NCBI GenBank assembly: GCA_937899075.1
Contig: CALDJX010000608.1
Coordinates: forward strand, 1 to 64,000
DNA: 64,000 nt
Direction of reading: 5' to 3'
Source: an uncultured Planctomyces sp.
GTDB lineage: Bacteria; Planctomycetota; Planctomycetia; Planctomycetales; Planctomycetaceae
The position numbers and the translations under genes are program-made. Positions 25,941 through 34,860 of this stretch are shown one piece after another (positions within the stretch are counted from its first letter, which is position 1; the number at the start of each line of letters is the position of its first letter). The notes below the pieces were generated by a model, which was not told where the DNA came from, made no database searches, and worked only from the letters and a program-made list of their open reading frames with translations.

Positions 25941-26903
25941 TTGACCAATTATCTGGTAACCGGCGGTGCGGGATTCATCGGGTCGCACATCGTCACTCGA
26001 CTCGTCAAAGAAGGTCACGACGTCCGTGTCCTGGACAATCTGTGTACCGGGTCTCTTGAGAACCTCGCACACATCGACGGTCACTTCGAGTTCATCCACG
26101 GCGACGCGGCCGACCCCATCGCCTGCACACGATCTGTCGACGGCGTCGAAGTCGTCTTTCATCAGGCAGCTCTGGCGTCCGTTCCGCTCAGCATTGAACG
26201 GCCGCAGGACTGCCACCGAGCGTGCGTCACGGCGACGGTCAATCTGCTGGATGCATCCGTGAAAGCCAAAGTGCGTCGAGTTGTCTACGCCGGCTCAAGC
26301 AGCGCGTACGGCAACGATCCGGAAATGCCCAAGCGAGAGAGTCAGCTTCCGCAAGTCCTGTCGCCTTACGCCGCGGCCAAGCTGGCCTCTGAACTTTACT
26401 GCGAAGCCTTCGCCGCTTCGTACGACATCGAAACCGTCCGACTTCGATACTTCAACATCTTCGGTCCTCGACAGGATCCAGCCAGTCCATACTCGGCAGT
26501 GATCCCACTTTTCGTTTCGGCACTCGTCAACGGCAAACAGCCAACGATCTTTGGAGACGGCACTCAGTCGCGAGACTTCACCTTCGTCGAAAACGTCGTC
26601 GAGGCGAATGTACGAGCATCGCTGGCGGAAGGCGCGTCGGGCAGAGTCTTCAATGTCGGCTGCGGCGAATCGCTCAGCCTGATCGACCTGCTGAAAGAAA
26701 TCTGCAACCGATTGAATGTCGAGTACGCACCAAACTTTGCCGAAGCGCGACAGGGTGACGTCAAACATTCCTGGGCAGACATCTCGACGACCCGAGAAGT
26801 GCTTGGCTACGAACCCAGCATCGGCTGGCGCGAAGGTCTTCAACCAACCATCGACTACTACGCCGAACTCGCTCGCGACGCGGCCGGTTGCACAGCCAGC
26901 TAA
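25941..26903 (+). CDS. NAD-dependent sugar-nucleotide epimerase (extended SDR, GalE/WbpP-like), 320 aa
   Basis: Probably epimerises or dehydrates a nucleotide sugar (UDP-hexose or UDP-N-acetylhexosamine) for polysaccharide synthesis in the cytoplasm. The Rossmann motif [10 protein letters not shown] is at residues 7-16, [12 protein letters not shown] binds the cofactor ribose, YAGSSSAYG holds the catalytic Ser, and the YxxxK pair lies in [10 protein letters not shown] at about 143-147. [12 protein letters not shown] and [16 protein letters not shown] are typical of the GalE/WbpP branch. The start codon is TTG, with GAGG eight bases upstream. The tyrosine autokinase gene follows 91 bases later. 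Confidence 0.92.
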   Translation: MTNYLVTGGAGFIGSHIVTRLVKEGHDVRVLDNLCTGSLENLAHIDGHFEFIHGDAADPIACTRSVDGVEVVFHQAALASVPLSIERPQDCHRACVTATVNLLDASVKAKVRRVVYAGSSSAYGNDPEMPKRESQLPQVLSPYAAAKLASELYCEAFAASYDIETVRLRYFNIFGPRQDPASPYSAVIPLFVSALVNGKQPTIFGDGTQSRDFTFVENVVEANVRASLAEGASGRVFNVGCGESLSLIDLLKEICNRLNVEYAPNFAEARQGDVKHSWADISTTREVLGYEPSIGWREGLQPTIDYYAELARDAAGCTAS

Positions 26904-26994
26904 CGCGACTGACTTCAGGAAACTCAATTCAAAATCAAGTGGCCAGGAGAGCCGCTGAACGTCGGACGGAGTCGCTCGCCTTCAGAGGGCAACC

Positions 26995-29481
26995 ATGAGC
27001 ATTCGTGACGACCAGAACGAACAACCGTTCGACATCACAAAACTGCCAGCCGGTCACTTGCCGTACCGTGATTCCGGATCGGGCGACTCCACGACGATGG
27101 CTTCGGCTCGTGCGCCGATTCAAGATCCGAGACACCTGAATCAGGTCGTCTGGACCGGTGGCACGATCGATTACGCCGGGCTCGCGAAGCGCTACGCGTT
27201 GTGGCTGGTTTGCGGAATGGTCTCCGGCGTCCTGTTGGGACACCTGATTTTCCAGGCTTACGGCCCGGAATACACGGCGACGGCCAAAGTGCTTGTGTCA
27301 AAGCGAATCTCCGGCCCGATCAGCGAGAACAGCGAAGCTGAAACCTGGGGCGACCGCGCCGAGCATATCGCACTGATCATGAGCCCGCTGATCGTTGAGA
27401 AAGCCGTCGAACTTCACGAACTCGACAAACTCTCGTCGCTGGCTTTGTCGAATGATCCCGTCGAAGACGTTCTGGACTCAATCAAAGTCAAACGAAGCGC
27501 CGGTGAAGATCGTTCGTTCCTCAACGTTCTCGACGTCACCTGCACAAACGCCAGTCGCGACGACGCAAAGACGATCTGTCACGCGGTGATCGATGCTTAC
27601 CACGTCTACCTTCGTGAGAATCACGCGGAAAATACGGGGGAGCTGCTGAAACTCGTGAACCGTGCAACCGGCGATCTCAAGCGCGAGATCGACGAAACCG
27701 AAACCGCTTACGACAAGTTCCGATCAACCGCTCCGATCCACATGAAGACGACGACTCGCGGAGCGGGCGGCGAGAGAACGGCATCCGCCACGAACGTGCA
27801 TCAGGAAAATCTGGCAGCGCTCGAGTTGGAACAACAACGACTGCTCGTCCAGAAAGCCGAGGTTCAGTCGAAAATTCAGTCGATGCATAAGGGGCTCGCC
27901 CAGGGGCAGTCGCGCGAGGAACTCGCGACAATGATCCAGCTCTTTTCGGCACCTCAGAGTAAGTCTGCTCAGACACCGACCGCGCTGACGGCGACCGCCG
28001 GAGCGAATTCAATTGATGGCCAGCTTCTTCCGCTGATCCTGCGAGAGAAGCAGCTCCTGCTCGAATTTGGTGAAGACTGGCCGGAAGTTCAAACTGTCCG
28101 AGCACAAATCGACACACTGCGGCAGTACTTCGTGCAGCAAAGACTTCAGCGAGCAGGCGGCGGTCAGACGCCGGGCGGTGCGTTCGCGAGAGGGCCGCTT
28201 GGCACCTCGATGCCGCCTCAATCGATGGCAAAAACTTCGAACGGCCTGGATCTGGTCGACGTCTATCTGGCGTCACTCAACCAGGAATTCGATTCACTGA
28301 ATCTTCGCGAAACAGAAATTGAGCGGATCTACGCAAGCGAATTCAACCGTGCTCGTGAACTCTCCGGTTACCTCGAAAAAAACCGACAGTACAACGACGA
28401 CCTCGATCGACTGCATGGGCTTTGGGCGTCGATCAAAGTTCAGGCTTCGAAGGTCAACATCGAGAAAGAAAACCTTGGCTACTCGCTGAAGATTATTGCT
28501 CCGGCGAAAGACCAGCTCTCACTCAAGCGAGTCATCAAGCTGTATGGTGCGGGCCTTGTCGCGGTGATGGGCCTTGTCTGTGGTTTGATCTTCCTTCGCG
28601 AATGGATGGACACAACGCTCAAGTCTGTCGACGAAATTCGTGCGAGCATCCCGCTGCCGATCCTCGGTTCGGTACCGTCGTTCAATTCGAAAGCTCTGGG
28701 AATTTCGGGCAGCCCGTTACAGACCGCACTGTGCTACTTCCATCGTCCCGGCTCGCCCGAAGCGGAAGCTTATCGATCGCTTCGAACGTCGTTCCTTGTC
28801 ACTCTGAGCGAAGGTCAACGGATCATCCAGGTGACCAGCCCGGAACCTGGCGACGGCAAGAGCACACTGACTGCCAACCTGGCGATCGCGATGGCTCAAT
28901 CCGGCAAGAAAGTCCTGCTGATCGACAGCGATCTGCGTCGCCCGACACTGCATACGCTCTTCGGAATGCGGCGTGACATCGGCGTCACGGAAGTCCTGAC
29001 TGGCGAAATCGATCTATTGACCGCTGCTCAGCAAACCATTGTCGATGGCTTGTCGGTCCTGACTTGCGGAAGCCTTCCACAGAATCCTGCCGAGCTGCTC
29101 GCATCGCGCGGCTACGCGACGATGCTGCGGAACGCCGAACAGGAATTCGACATCGTTCTGGTCGACACTCCGCCGCTGCTGGCAGTGAGCGATCCTTGCA
29201 TCGTCGCCCCGAATACCGACGGCCTGGTTCTCGTTCTGAGAATGGGCAAGAACAAACGCAACTCGGCAAAACGAGCGACTGAGCTGATCGACACAAACCA
29301 TATCCGCGTCCTCGGCGTCGTCTGCAACGGAACAACCGCCGACGCGGAAGGGTACAGCTACAAAGAAACCTACGGAGAGTACTTCTCCGGACCGGCAACG
29401 AAGCAACGCCCGGTTGTCACCAAGTCGGCGGCCTCGCAGAAAGAGGATGCGAAGTCAGGTCAAACACCCGTCACCGTTTAA
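26995..29481 (+). CDS. Polysaccharide biosynthesis tyrosine autokinase (Wzz domain plus BY-kinase), 828 aa
   Basis: Inner-membrane polysaccharide co-polymerase that controls chain length and export of exopolysaccharide. A Wzz-type N-terminal part has a membrane helix at about 66-88 (LWLVCGMVSGVLLG), a long coiled-coil periplasmic region (about 90-510, with Gln/Thr-rich stretches) and a second helix at about 517-537. The BY-kinase domain has Walker A (PEPGDGKST, about 618-626), Walker A' (LLIDSDLRRP) and Walker B (IVLVDTPP). A C-terminal Tyr cluster (GYSYKETYGEY) is the likely autophosphorylation site. Kinase and membrane parts are fused in one chain, as in Gram-negative Wzc. AGAGGG lies just before the ATG. 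Confidence 0.95.
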   Translation: MSIRDDQNEQPFDITKLPAGHLPYRDSGSGDSTTMASARAPIQDPRHLNQVVWTGGTIDYAGLAKRYALWLVCGMVSGVLLGHLIFQAYGPEYTATAKVLVSKRISGPISENSEAETWGDRAEHIALIMSPLIVEKAVELHELDKLSSLALSNDPVEDVLDSIKVKRSAGEDRSFLNVLDVTCTNASRDDAKTICHAVIDAYHVYLRENHAENTGELLKLVNRATGDLKREIDETETAYDKFRSTAPIHMKTTTRGAGGERTASATNVHQENLAALELEQQRLLVQKAEVQSKIQSMHKGLAQGQSREELATMIQLFSAPQSKSAQTPTALTATAGANSIDGQLLPLILREKQLLLEFGEDWPEVQTVRAQIDTLRQYFVQQRLQRAGGGQTPGGAFARGPLGTSMPPQSMAKTSNGLDLVDVYLASLNQEFDSLNLRETEIERIYASEFNRARELSGYLEKNRQYNDDLDRLHGLWASIKVQASKVNIEKENLGYSLKIIAPAKDQLSLKRVIKLYGAGLVAVMGLVCGLIFLREWMDTTLKSVDEIRASIPLPILGSVPSFNSKALGISGSPLQTALCYFHRPGSPEAEAYRSLRTSFLVTLSEGQRIIQVTSPEPGDGKSTLTANLAIAMAQSGKKVLLIDSDLRRPTLHTLFGMRRDIGVTEVLTGEIDLLTAAQQTIVDGLSVLTCGSLPQNPAELLASRGYATMLRNAEQEFDIVLVDTPPLLAVSDPCIVAPNTDGLVLVLRMGKNKRNSAKRATELIDTNHIRVLGVVCNGTTADAEGYSYKETYGEYFSGPATKQRPVVTKSAASQKEDAKSGQTPVTV

Positions 29482-29499
29482 GCGTGTGTGGCGGTTCGA

Positions 29500-30324
29500 T
29501 CAGTCAGCCGATTGCTGATCGTCCGATTTGCCTTTCGGCCGCGGACGAAAGAACCGCATCGACTGCAGAACGACCATCTTTCGTCGTGCCAGGCGAACGC
29601 TCAGTGACAGCACCAGATTCAGGAAGCCGGGCACGACATATTGTCGCCCTTTGTCGAGCCCGCGGATCGACTTCCTGACGACGTAAGCGGCTGAGTGTGA
29701 TCGTTGCTTTTTCAACCAGCCGGAAACTCCGGCAACGTCAAAGAATTCTGTGGCTGTCGTTCCGGGACAAAGTCCCTGAATGATCACATTGCGGTCTCGG
29801 CATTCTGCCCAGAGTGCTTCGCTGAAGTGCAGAACGAAGGCTTTGCCCGCCGAGTAAACCGGCATGTAAGCAACCGGTTGAAACGCGGCAACGGATGCCA
29901 CATTGATGATTCCGCCGTGCTGACGTTCGAGCATGGCCGGCAGAAACCGATACGTCAGCTCCGTCAGTGCGCCGATGTTGAGCCGAATCATCTCCATCAT
30001 GCGATTCGGATCTGTGTCGTCGGCCGTGCCGACAAAACCGAATCCCGCATTGTTAATGAGAAGCTCGACGTCGATCTTCCGCGCGGTGACTTCGTCGAAC
30101 AATCGTTGCGACTCTTTGGGGTCAGACAGGTCCGCAACAATGACTTCGCAGCGAGTTCCGTGCCGAGTATCCAGCTCTTCAGCCAGTTCCTTGAGTCGGT
30201 CTTCGCGGCGGGCGACGAGAATCAGGTGCATGCCTCGTGCGGCGAGCTGTCGCGCAAACTCAGCCCCGATACCGGACGACGCTCCGGTAACCAAAGCCCA
30301 GCGATCTGCGTATCCCTCGAACAC
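29500..30324 (-). CDS. Short-chain dehydrogenase/reductase, 274 aa
   Basis: Classical SDR of the DltE/YqjQ type, NAD(P)-dependent, substrate unknown. Cofactor motif TGASSGIG is at residues 13-20, VARREDRLKEL follows strand 2, NNAGFGF is strand 4, and the active-site Ser and YxxxK are in INVASVAAFQP and YMPVYSAGKAF. After CPGTTATEFF a basic, hydrophobic C-terminus (FLNLVLSLSVRLARRKM) might touch the membrane. The start is GTG at 30324, with AGGAG upstream and an eight-base spacer; the longer frame to 30507 adds a Rossmann-unlike extension and is rejected. It converges with the autokinase gene, 18 bases apart. Confidence 0.9.
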   Translation of the reverse strand: MFEGYADRWALVTGASSGIGAEFARQLAARGMHLILVARREDRLKELAEELDTRHGTRCEVIVADLSDPKESQRLFDEVTARKIDVELLINNAGFGFVGTADDTDPNRMMEMIRLNIGALTELTYRFLPAMLERQHGGIINVASVAAFQPVAYMPVYSAGKAFVLHFSEALWAECRDRNVIIQGLCPGTTATEFFDVAGVSGWLKKQRSHSAAYVVRKSIRGLDKGRQYVVPGFLNLVLSLSVRLARRKMVVLQSMRFFRPRPKGKSDDQQSAD

Positions 30325-30584
30325 TTCGGAGACTCCTGCGACCTCACTCCGATGCCAGCCCGCGACTTCAACTACGACCGCAAAGGGAAGTAACTTCAGG
30401 CTGACCTCGCCCTCGGTACCGCCACATTGCAAAACGATTATCACTTCCCAGCGTGACGACCGTCGGCGCATCGTAGCAAACGACTTTCGAAAGGAAAGCA
30501 ATCGCAAACGGCCTCGTCGCGTCGAAGTCGTTTCAGCATAACGACCTGCGAGCAGCCCTCGTCAAAGAATACTCAGACGGTGAT

Positions 30585-30944
30585 TCAGTTTTCCGAACGG
30601 TATTCCACGGTCACATTCGTACGAATTCCGCCCCGCGGCGTGAACTCGGCGAGGATCTTCATGGAGCGAGGTTCGGTCGCGGCGACAAGATCATCGAGGA
30701 TCCGATTCGTGACGTTCTCGTAAAACGCACCGTGATTTCGATACTGCTGCAAATACAGTTTCAGCGATTTCAGCTCGAAGCACTTCTGATCGGCCACGTA
30801 CGTAATCGTCAAAGCCCCAAAGTCCGGCTGACCGGTTTTCGGGCACATTGACGTGAACTCGGGACAGATCGTCTCGATTGAGTAATCCCGTTGTGGATAA
30901 GGGTTCTCAAAGGTCTCGATGATATCTCGTGAAATCTCGCTCAT
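30585..30944 (-). CDS. queF: NADPH-dependent 7-cyano-7-deazaguanine reductase QueF, 119 aa
   Basis: Reduces preQ0 to preQ1 in queuosine biosynthesis, in the cytoplasm. It is the short, unimodular YkvM type. The catalytic pair is visible in [12 protein letters not shown]: Cys34, which forms the thioimide, and Asp41. The NADPH-side motif [20 protein letters not shown] is complete. [11 protein letters not shown] closes the fold. CGGAAG precedes the ATG. No other queuosine genes are nearby. Confidence 0.97.
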   Translation of the reverse strand: MSEISRDIIETFENPYPQRDYSIETICPEFTSMCPKTGQPDFGALTITYVADQKCFELKSLKLYLQQYRNHGAFYENVTNRILDDLVAATEPRSMKILAEFTPRGGIRTNVTVEYRSEN

Positions 30945-31098
30945 GAAAGCTTCCGTCTTGTGCGATGTTGTTCAGGGTTTGGTGATTTGAGTGACGCATG
31001 GATGTTGCGACGAATTCGCTCTCCGACCCCGATTGTAGTTCTCAGCCAGCGTTTCTGCATTTCTGATCACGGGGCATGGATTGTCGTGGTGCGGTTTC

Positions 31099-31488
31099 TC
31101 ACGAAGGGCTGTCTGCCTTTCGCGCAGCGGGCAGCCGGAGGATCACTCCGATTCCGATCAGCGCGATGGCCGCGGCTATCCATCGAATCATCGAAGACAG
31201 ATCGGTCAACCACAACGACAGAGCCACGGCCAGCAGAACGATCATGATCGCTTTGACTTTAACGTCCGGCCGAACGCCGCCCAGTTGCTGCCAGTCTCGA
31301 AGAATTGGTCCGAAGAATCGCGACCCAAGCAGCCAGCGATTCAGACGCGGCGAGGAGCGGGCCAGGAAATAGCTCGTCAGCAGCAGGAAGGGAGTCGTCG
31401 GCAGAACGGGAAGGACTGCTCCCAAAGCACCGAGAACGAAAAACAAACCCGCCAACGCCATGAACACAAAACGCTTCGCCCCAGTCAC
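31099..31488 (-). CDS. DUF454 (YbaN-like) inner-membrane protein, about 129 aa
   Basis: Small membrane protein of unknown function. The family marks are the first helix with GALGAVLPVLPTTPFLLL and then SYFLARSSPRLNRWLL and FGPILRDW, just as in YbaN. Three further hydrophobic stretches follow, two close together near the end. The start is uncertain: I chose a GTG that gives VTGAKRF before the first helix, because the frame further upstream runs into the neighbouring gene and has no start codon with a Shine-Dalgarno site. An ATG 11 codons downstream of that start, inside the first helix, is also possible. Confidence 0.82.
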   Translation of the reverse strand: MTGAKRFVFMALAGLFFVLGALGAVLPVLPTTPFLLLTSYFLARSSPRLNRWLLGSRFFGPILRDWQQLGGVRPDVKVKAIMIVLLAVALSLWLTDLSSMIRWIAAAIALIGIGVILRLPAARKADSPS

Positions 31489-31670
31489 TGGTTGCGGTTC
31501 AGATTCCGGTGAGCTGCCTGGAGAAACTTTTTTTGAGCGTTTCTGTGCGGGAGTAAGCGTGCCGAAAGGTGACCCAACTTTGCAGTTGCCGAGTGCTGAA
31601 GGGCAAGAAGATTCAACGTGTCGAGTGACGCAATCTACACGCAACAGTTGGCCGATGAGAACGCCGCCGC

Positions 31671-34600
31671 TTACTTCTTTTCCTCGCGGCGGGTGACGAC
31701 GGCCAGGCCGGCGGAGGTGGCGACGTAGAGTTCGTTGCCTCGGACGACGGCGGCGTAGGTCATGTAAGTTGTGCTGGTGCGGAAGCCGTCGTGAGGGCTG
31801 AACATCGTGAACTCGCCGGTCTTCATATTGCAGCGGTACAGGCCGGAACTCTGGAAGCGGTACCACGGGCTGCCGCCGAACCAGATATCGCCGTCCCACT
31901 CGACCGCGAACTTGACCAGGTAACCGGATCGACCATTTTCGCCGCGAGGGAACCAGGCCTTCTGGTAGTGGCTTGAGCTGAGGTCCAGGCTTCGCAGCTG
32001 CAGAGTGGCTTCTCTGGCTGTTTTTGTTCTCGCATTTTTGCGGCGAGCGGCGATGCTCTCTTTCAGTTCGTCCAGGCGGAACAATTCTCGCGAGTAGGTG
32101 GAAAACCACAGTCCGGATTCTCCCCTGAACACTCGGGCGATGCTGTCATAACCAAGAGTCGTCCATTCGCCGGTCTCAAGATTCTGCTCCTGGATGAAAC
32201 TACCCGATGACACGTACAACGATCGGTCGTGCTCGACGATGTCGACCGGCGATTTCGTCGGCGCGCCGTCGCCTTCAATGATCACCACCGAGTGGTCCAG
32301 TCCGATCCGCACGAGACCTCCGCTGCCCGACCCGACGCCAACGTATGCGTCATCCTTGTCGGCCGTCACTGCCGAGATGGCCATGTCGGGCAGCCCGTCC
32401 GCTTCGGTGAACTGCTTCCAGTTCTTGCCGGAGACATCGCCTCGCCACAGCCCGTTCTTGACGGTGCCGACCCACAGCGTTCCGTCGGCATAGTCCATGC
32501 AGGTCACGCGGCCGAGGCCTTCCGGTGACAGATCCTGCCAGGAATCATTGCCGGGATCGTAGGCCAGAATTCCTCGACCCGGTTTGCCCGTTGCAGACCC
32601 CGCAAAGTTGCCCGCACTGAAGATAAGATTCCCGTCGGTCGCCAGAGCCAACGTGCTGGACGTGCCGCCGAGCGGACTTTTGACATATCGAACATTGATC
32701 TCGCGATCCTTCGAAAGCGGGACACCACCGAGTCGCTTGATCCGCCGCACGATGTCTGTGTTGTTCACATAGCCCTCGTCCTGGTTGGCGACTTCTACAT
32801 AAATCGCGAGCGCTTTCTCCGGCTGACCAAGCTTTTCGTAGCAGTCTCCGATCCGTTGAGCCCAGTAGCCGACAGCGACCGATCCGTCGTTCTTCGGCCT
32901 GAACGATTCCAGCAGTTGGAGTGCTTCGTTCGTCTTGTTTCCCTGGAACAAGGCGCCTGCGGCGAGAATTCGAAAGCTGTCAACGAACGACGACTCTCGC
33001 ATCTTCTCGTCAGCAGCCAGTGCGTCAGCGGCCGTTAGAAACCAGTCTGCTGATTTCTGAAAGTCCTTTTGGCCCCACGCTCGATGCCCCAGCGAACGGC
33101 AGGCAACCTGCTTGAGCGTCAGGTTGTTTCCAGCTGCCCACTTCTCAAGTTGATCGACCGAAGCAAAATTCACCGCATTCATCGTCAGGTTGTACTGAAG
33201 CTTTTCCGGTGCGGTTTCCGCCGCTTTCGCGATTTCTTCAGAGACGACGGCCAGTCCGGAGACATCGTCACGCGGATAGACGTCGCGGATCAGTTTCGGC
33301 ATTCTCGACCAGCGAGTGTTCTTCGCCTCGTCCGGCATCGACCGAAACGCGAACAGCAATTGAGACGTCGCCAGCTTACGATTCTCAGGAGCGCACTTGC
33401 CGTACTGATGATGGAAGCAGACTTCGGACAACACGCGCAAAGCGGAGACTCCGATCGGACCTTTGGGATCCATGCTGAAGGCGCGACGTAGCAACTCGTC
33501 AGCCCGTTCAAGATCCATGATGCCATCAATGTGGTAGGCATAGCAGAACCCCAGCGCAAAGCAGACGTCCGCTCGGTCGGGCATGATGAACAGCGTTGAC
33601 TCGAGCCGGTCGATTGATTTCCGCAGCGTGTGTCGAGGCTGTGGCTTGTCGAGAGAATGGTAGGTGCCTCCGTTTGCGGCACCGATGCTGACCTTCCTGG
33701 GGAGCTCGAATCGTCGAGAGCTGAAATCAACCGGTGTCAGCCTTCCAAAACGACGCAGGTCCTTCACCACCTGAGTGAACAGCAACTCGGTCTCGTTGAT
33801 CGCACGCAGCGTGCCCGGAGTTTTGCTGACTGAACCATCCGGATGCCGCAGGAACCCGGCAATCAGGTCAACATGAACTGCCAGCTTCTGCGGCAGTTCC
33901 TTTGGGGTAGAGACGAACTCAAAATCACGAACCGTCTTTCCCGACGCGGCATGCACCAGCTTTGCCGACACGATGATTTCGAAACCGTTTTCGTTACGTT
34001 CATCGATCGTCCCGTGAACGAGGTAAGCCGCCGCGCGAGTCGGCAACGACCTGGGAAGTCGAGACTGATCGACCAGGCCCGACTGAATCAAATCCAGCTC
34101 CTTCAACAACTGCTGCATGTTCGAACGTTGCAGAACCAGGAACGGCGAACCGGGTGCTGAACCGTCGTCTGACTTTGGGTCACCGGCGGCGACAGCGTCT
34201 TGATCGGCATTCTCGCTCGCCGCCTGCAAATCTCCCCAACGCCGCAGCCGAGTGGCGATCATGTCTCGCAGACCAAGCTCCATCGATCGCAGCCGATTGA
34301 AGCGTCCCAGACTTTCGAACGGAGCGACCGCCACTGTCACGATTGCATCCGTCGGCCGGGCCGCAACAGCAGACAAATACTTCGCGATATCCGCCGCCGA
34401 CTCGTCGACTGTAATCAGCTCAACCGGCGTAACGACCACTCCGCGAATCGCTCCGGTCAGAGACTCGACAATCCGCACCAGCACGTTCTGGACTTCGGAA
34501 TCCTTTTCCCGACGCAGCAGCTCCATCGTCAGGATCAAGTCTGCGTTGATCAGCTTTCCGAGTCGAAGTTTCTTCTCGGCTGACTTCGAAAGATCAACAC

Positions 34601-34850
34601 TCAGAGCAAGCTCGTGAAGTACGAGACCAATCTGCCGCCGCTCGACAACTGACAGATCAGGATCCTGAGATGCCTCGACCTCAAGCAACGCCAGCAACGA
34701 CGTGGCCATCTCCCGATCCTCGACCGTCGCGGTGGTCGGAATTGCGATCGTCAACGCGACCGTCGTGTCTGCCGCGTCCGATGGTACCGCTGTGAAGCAG
34801 AGCAGAATGATCGCTGTCAGCAGAGATGCCGATAAACGAATTGTGTACAT
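31671..34850 (-). CDS. Exported CsgG/LpoB-like protein with TPR region and propeller repeats, 1059 aa (third gene of operon)
   Basis: Probably a periplasmic or surface protein. A signal peptide (1-26) precedes a CsgG/LpoB-like segment in which LSVVERRQIGLVLHEL and LGKLINADLILTMELL fit the pattern of a helix followed by a strand. A second such segment is at about 165-330. TPR-like helices (about 420-690, including FALGFCYAYHIDG and YWAQRIGDCYEKLGQPEKAL) come next. The last 350 residues repeat propeller-like blades such as GTLWVGTVKNGLWRG and GNELYVATSAGLAVV, resembling two-component regulator propellers. The ATG at 34850 with AGGA upstream is chosen; it is 10 bases after the preceding stop. 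The function is unknown. Confidence 0.85.
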   Translation of the reverse strand: MYTIRLSASLLTAIILLCFTAVPSDAADTTVALTIAIPTTATVEDREMATSLLALLEVEASQDPDLSVVERRQIGLVLHELALSVDLSKSAEKKLRLGKLINADLILTMELLRREKDSEVQNVLVRIVESLTGAIRGVVVTPVELITVDESAADIAKYLSAVAARPTDAIVTVAVAPFESLGRFNRLRSMELGLRDMIATRLRRWGDLQAASENADQDAVAAGDPKSDDGSAPGSPFLVLQRSNMQQLLKELDLIQSGLVDQSRLPRSLPTRAAAYLVHGTIDERNENGFEIIVSAKLVHAASGKTVRDFEFVSTPKELPQKLAVHVDLIAGFLRHPDGSVSKTPGTLRAINETELLFTQVVKDLRRFGRLTPVDFSSRRFELPRKVSIGAANGGTYHSLDKPQPRHTLRKSIDRLESTLFIMPDRADVCFALGFCYAYHIDGIMDLERADELLRRAFSMDPKGPIGVSALRVLSEVCFHHQYGKCAPENRKLATSQLLFAFRSMPDEAKNTRWSRMPKLIRDVYPRDDVSGLAVVSEEIAKAAETAPEKLQYNLTMNAVNFASVDQLEKWAAGNNLTLKQVACRSLGHRAWGQKDFQKSADWFLTAADALAADEKMRESSFVDSFRILAAGALFQGNKTNEALQLLESFRPKNDGSVAVGYWAQRIGDCYEKLGQPEKALAIYVEVANQDEGYVNNTDIVRRIKRLGGVPLSKDREINVRYVKSPLGGTSSTLALATDGNLIFSAGNFAGSATGKPGRGILAYDPGNDSWQDLSPEGLGRVTCMDYADGTLWVGTVKNGLWRGDVSGKNWKQFTEADGLPDMAISAVTADKDDAYVGVGSGSGGLVRIGLDHSVVIIEGDGAPTKSPVDIVEHDRSLYVSSGSFIQEQNLETGEWTTLGYDSIARVFRGESGLWFSTYSRELFRLDELKESIAARRKNARTKTAREATLQLRSLDLSSSHYQKAWFPRGENGRSGYLVKFAVEWDGDIWFGGSPWYRFQSSGLYRCNMKTGEFTMFSPHDGFRTSTTYMTYAAVVRGNELYVATSAGLAVVTRREEKK

Positions 34851-34860
34851 GGTCGATTCC

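Noticed and set aside
29497-29521. Inverted repeat CGATCAG..CTGATCG as a terminator between the autokinase and SDR genes
   Set aside because: No T run on either side and it overlaps the SDR coding end.
30325-30507. Extension of the SDR frame
   Set aside because: The SDR fold starts right after GTG 30324, which has AGGAG upstream; the extension is not similar to SDR proteins.
31489-32109. Long N-terminal extension of the DUF454 frame
   Set aside because: It overlaps the 3' end of the CsgG-like gene in another frame, is very Arg/Pro-rich and has no family match; only the last 130 codons look like DUF454.
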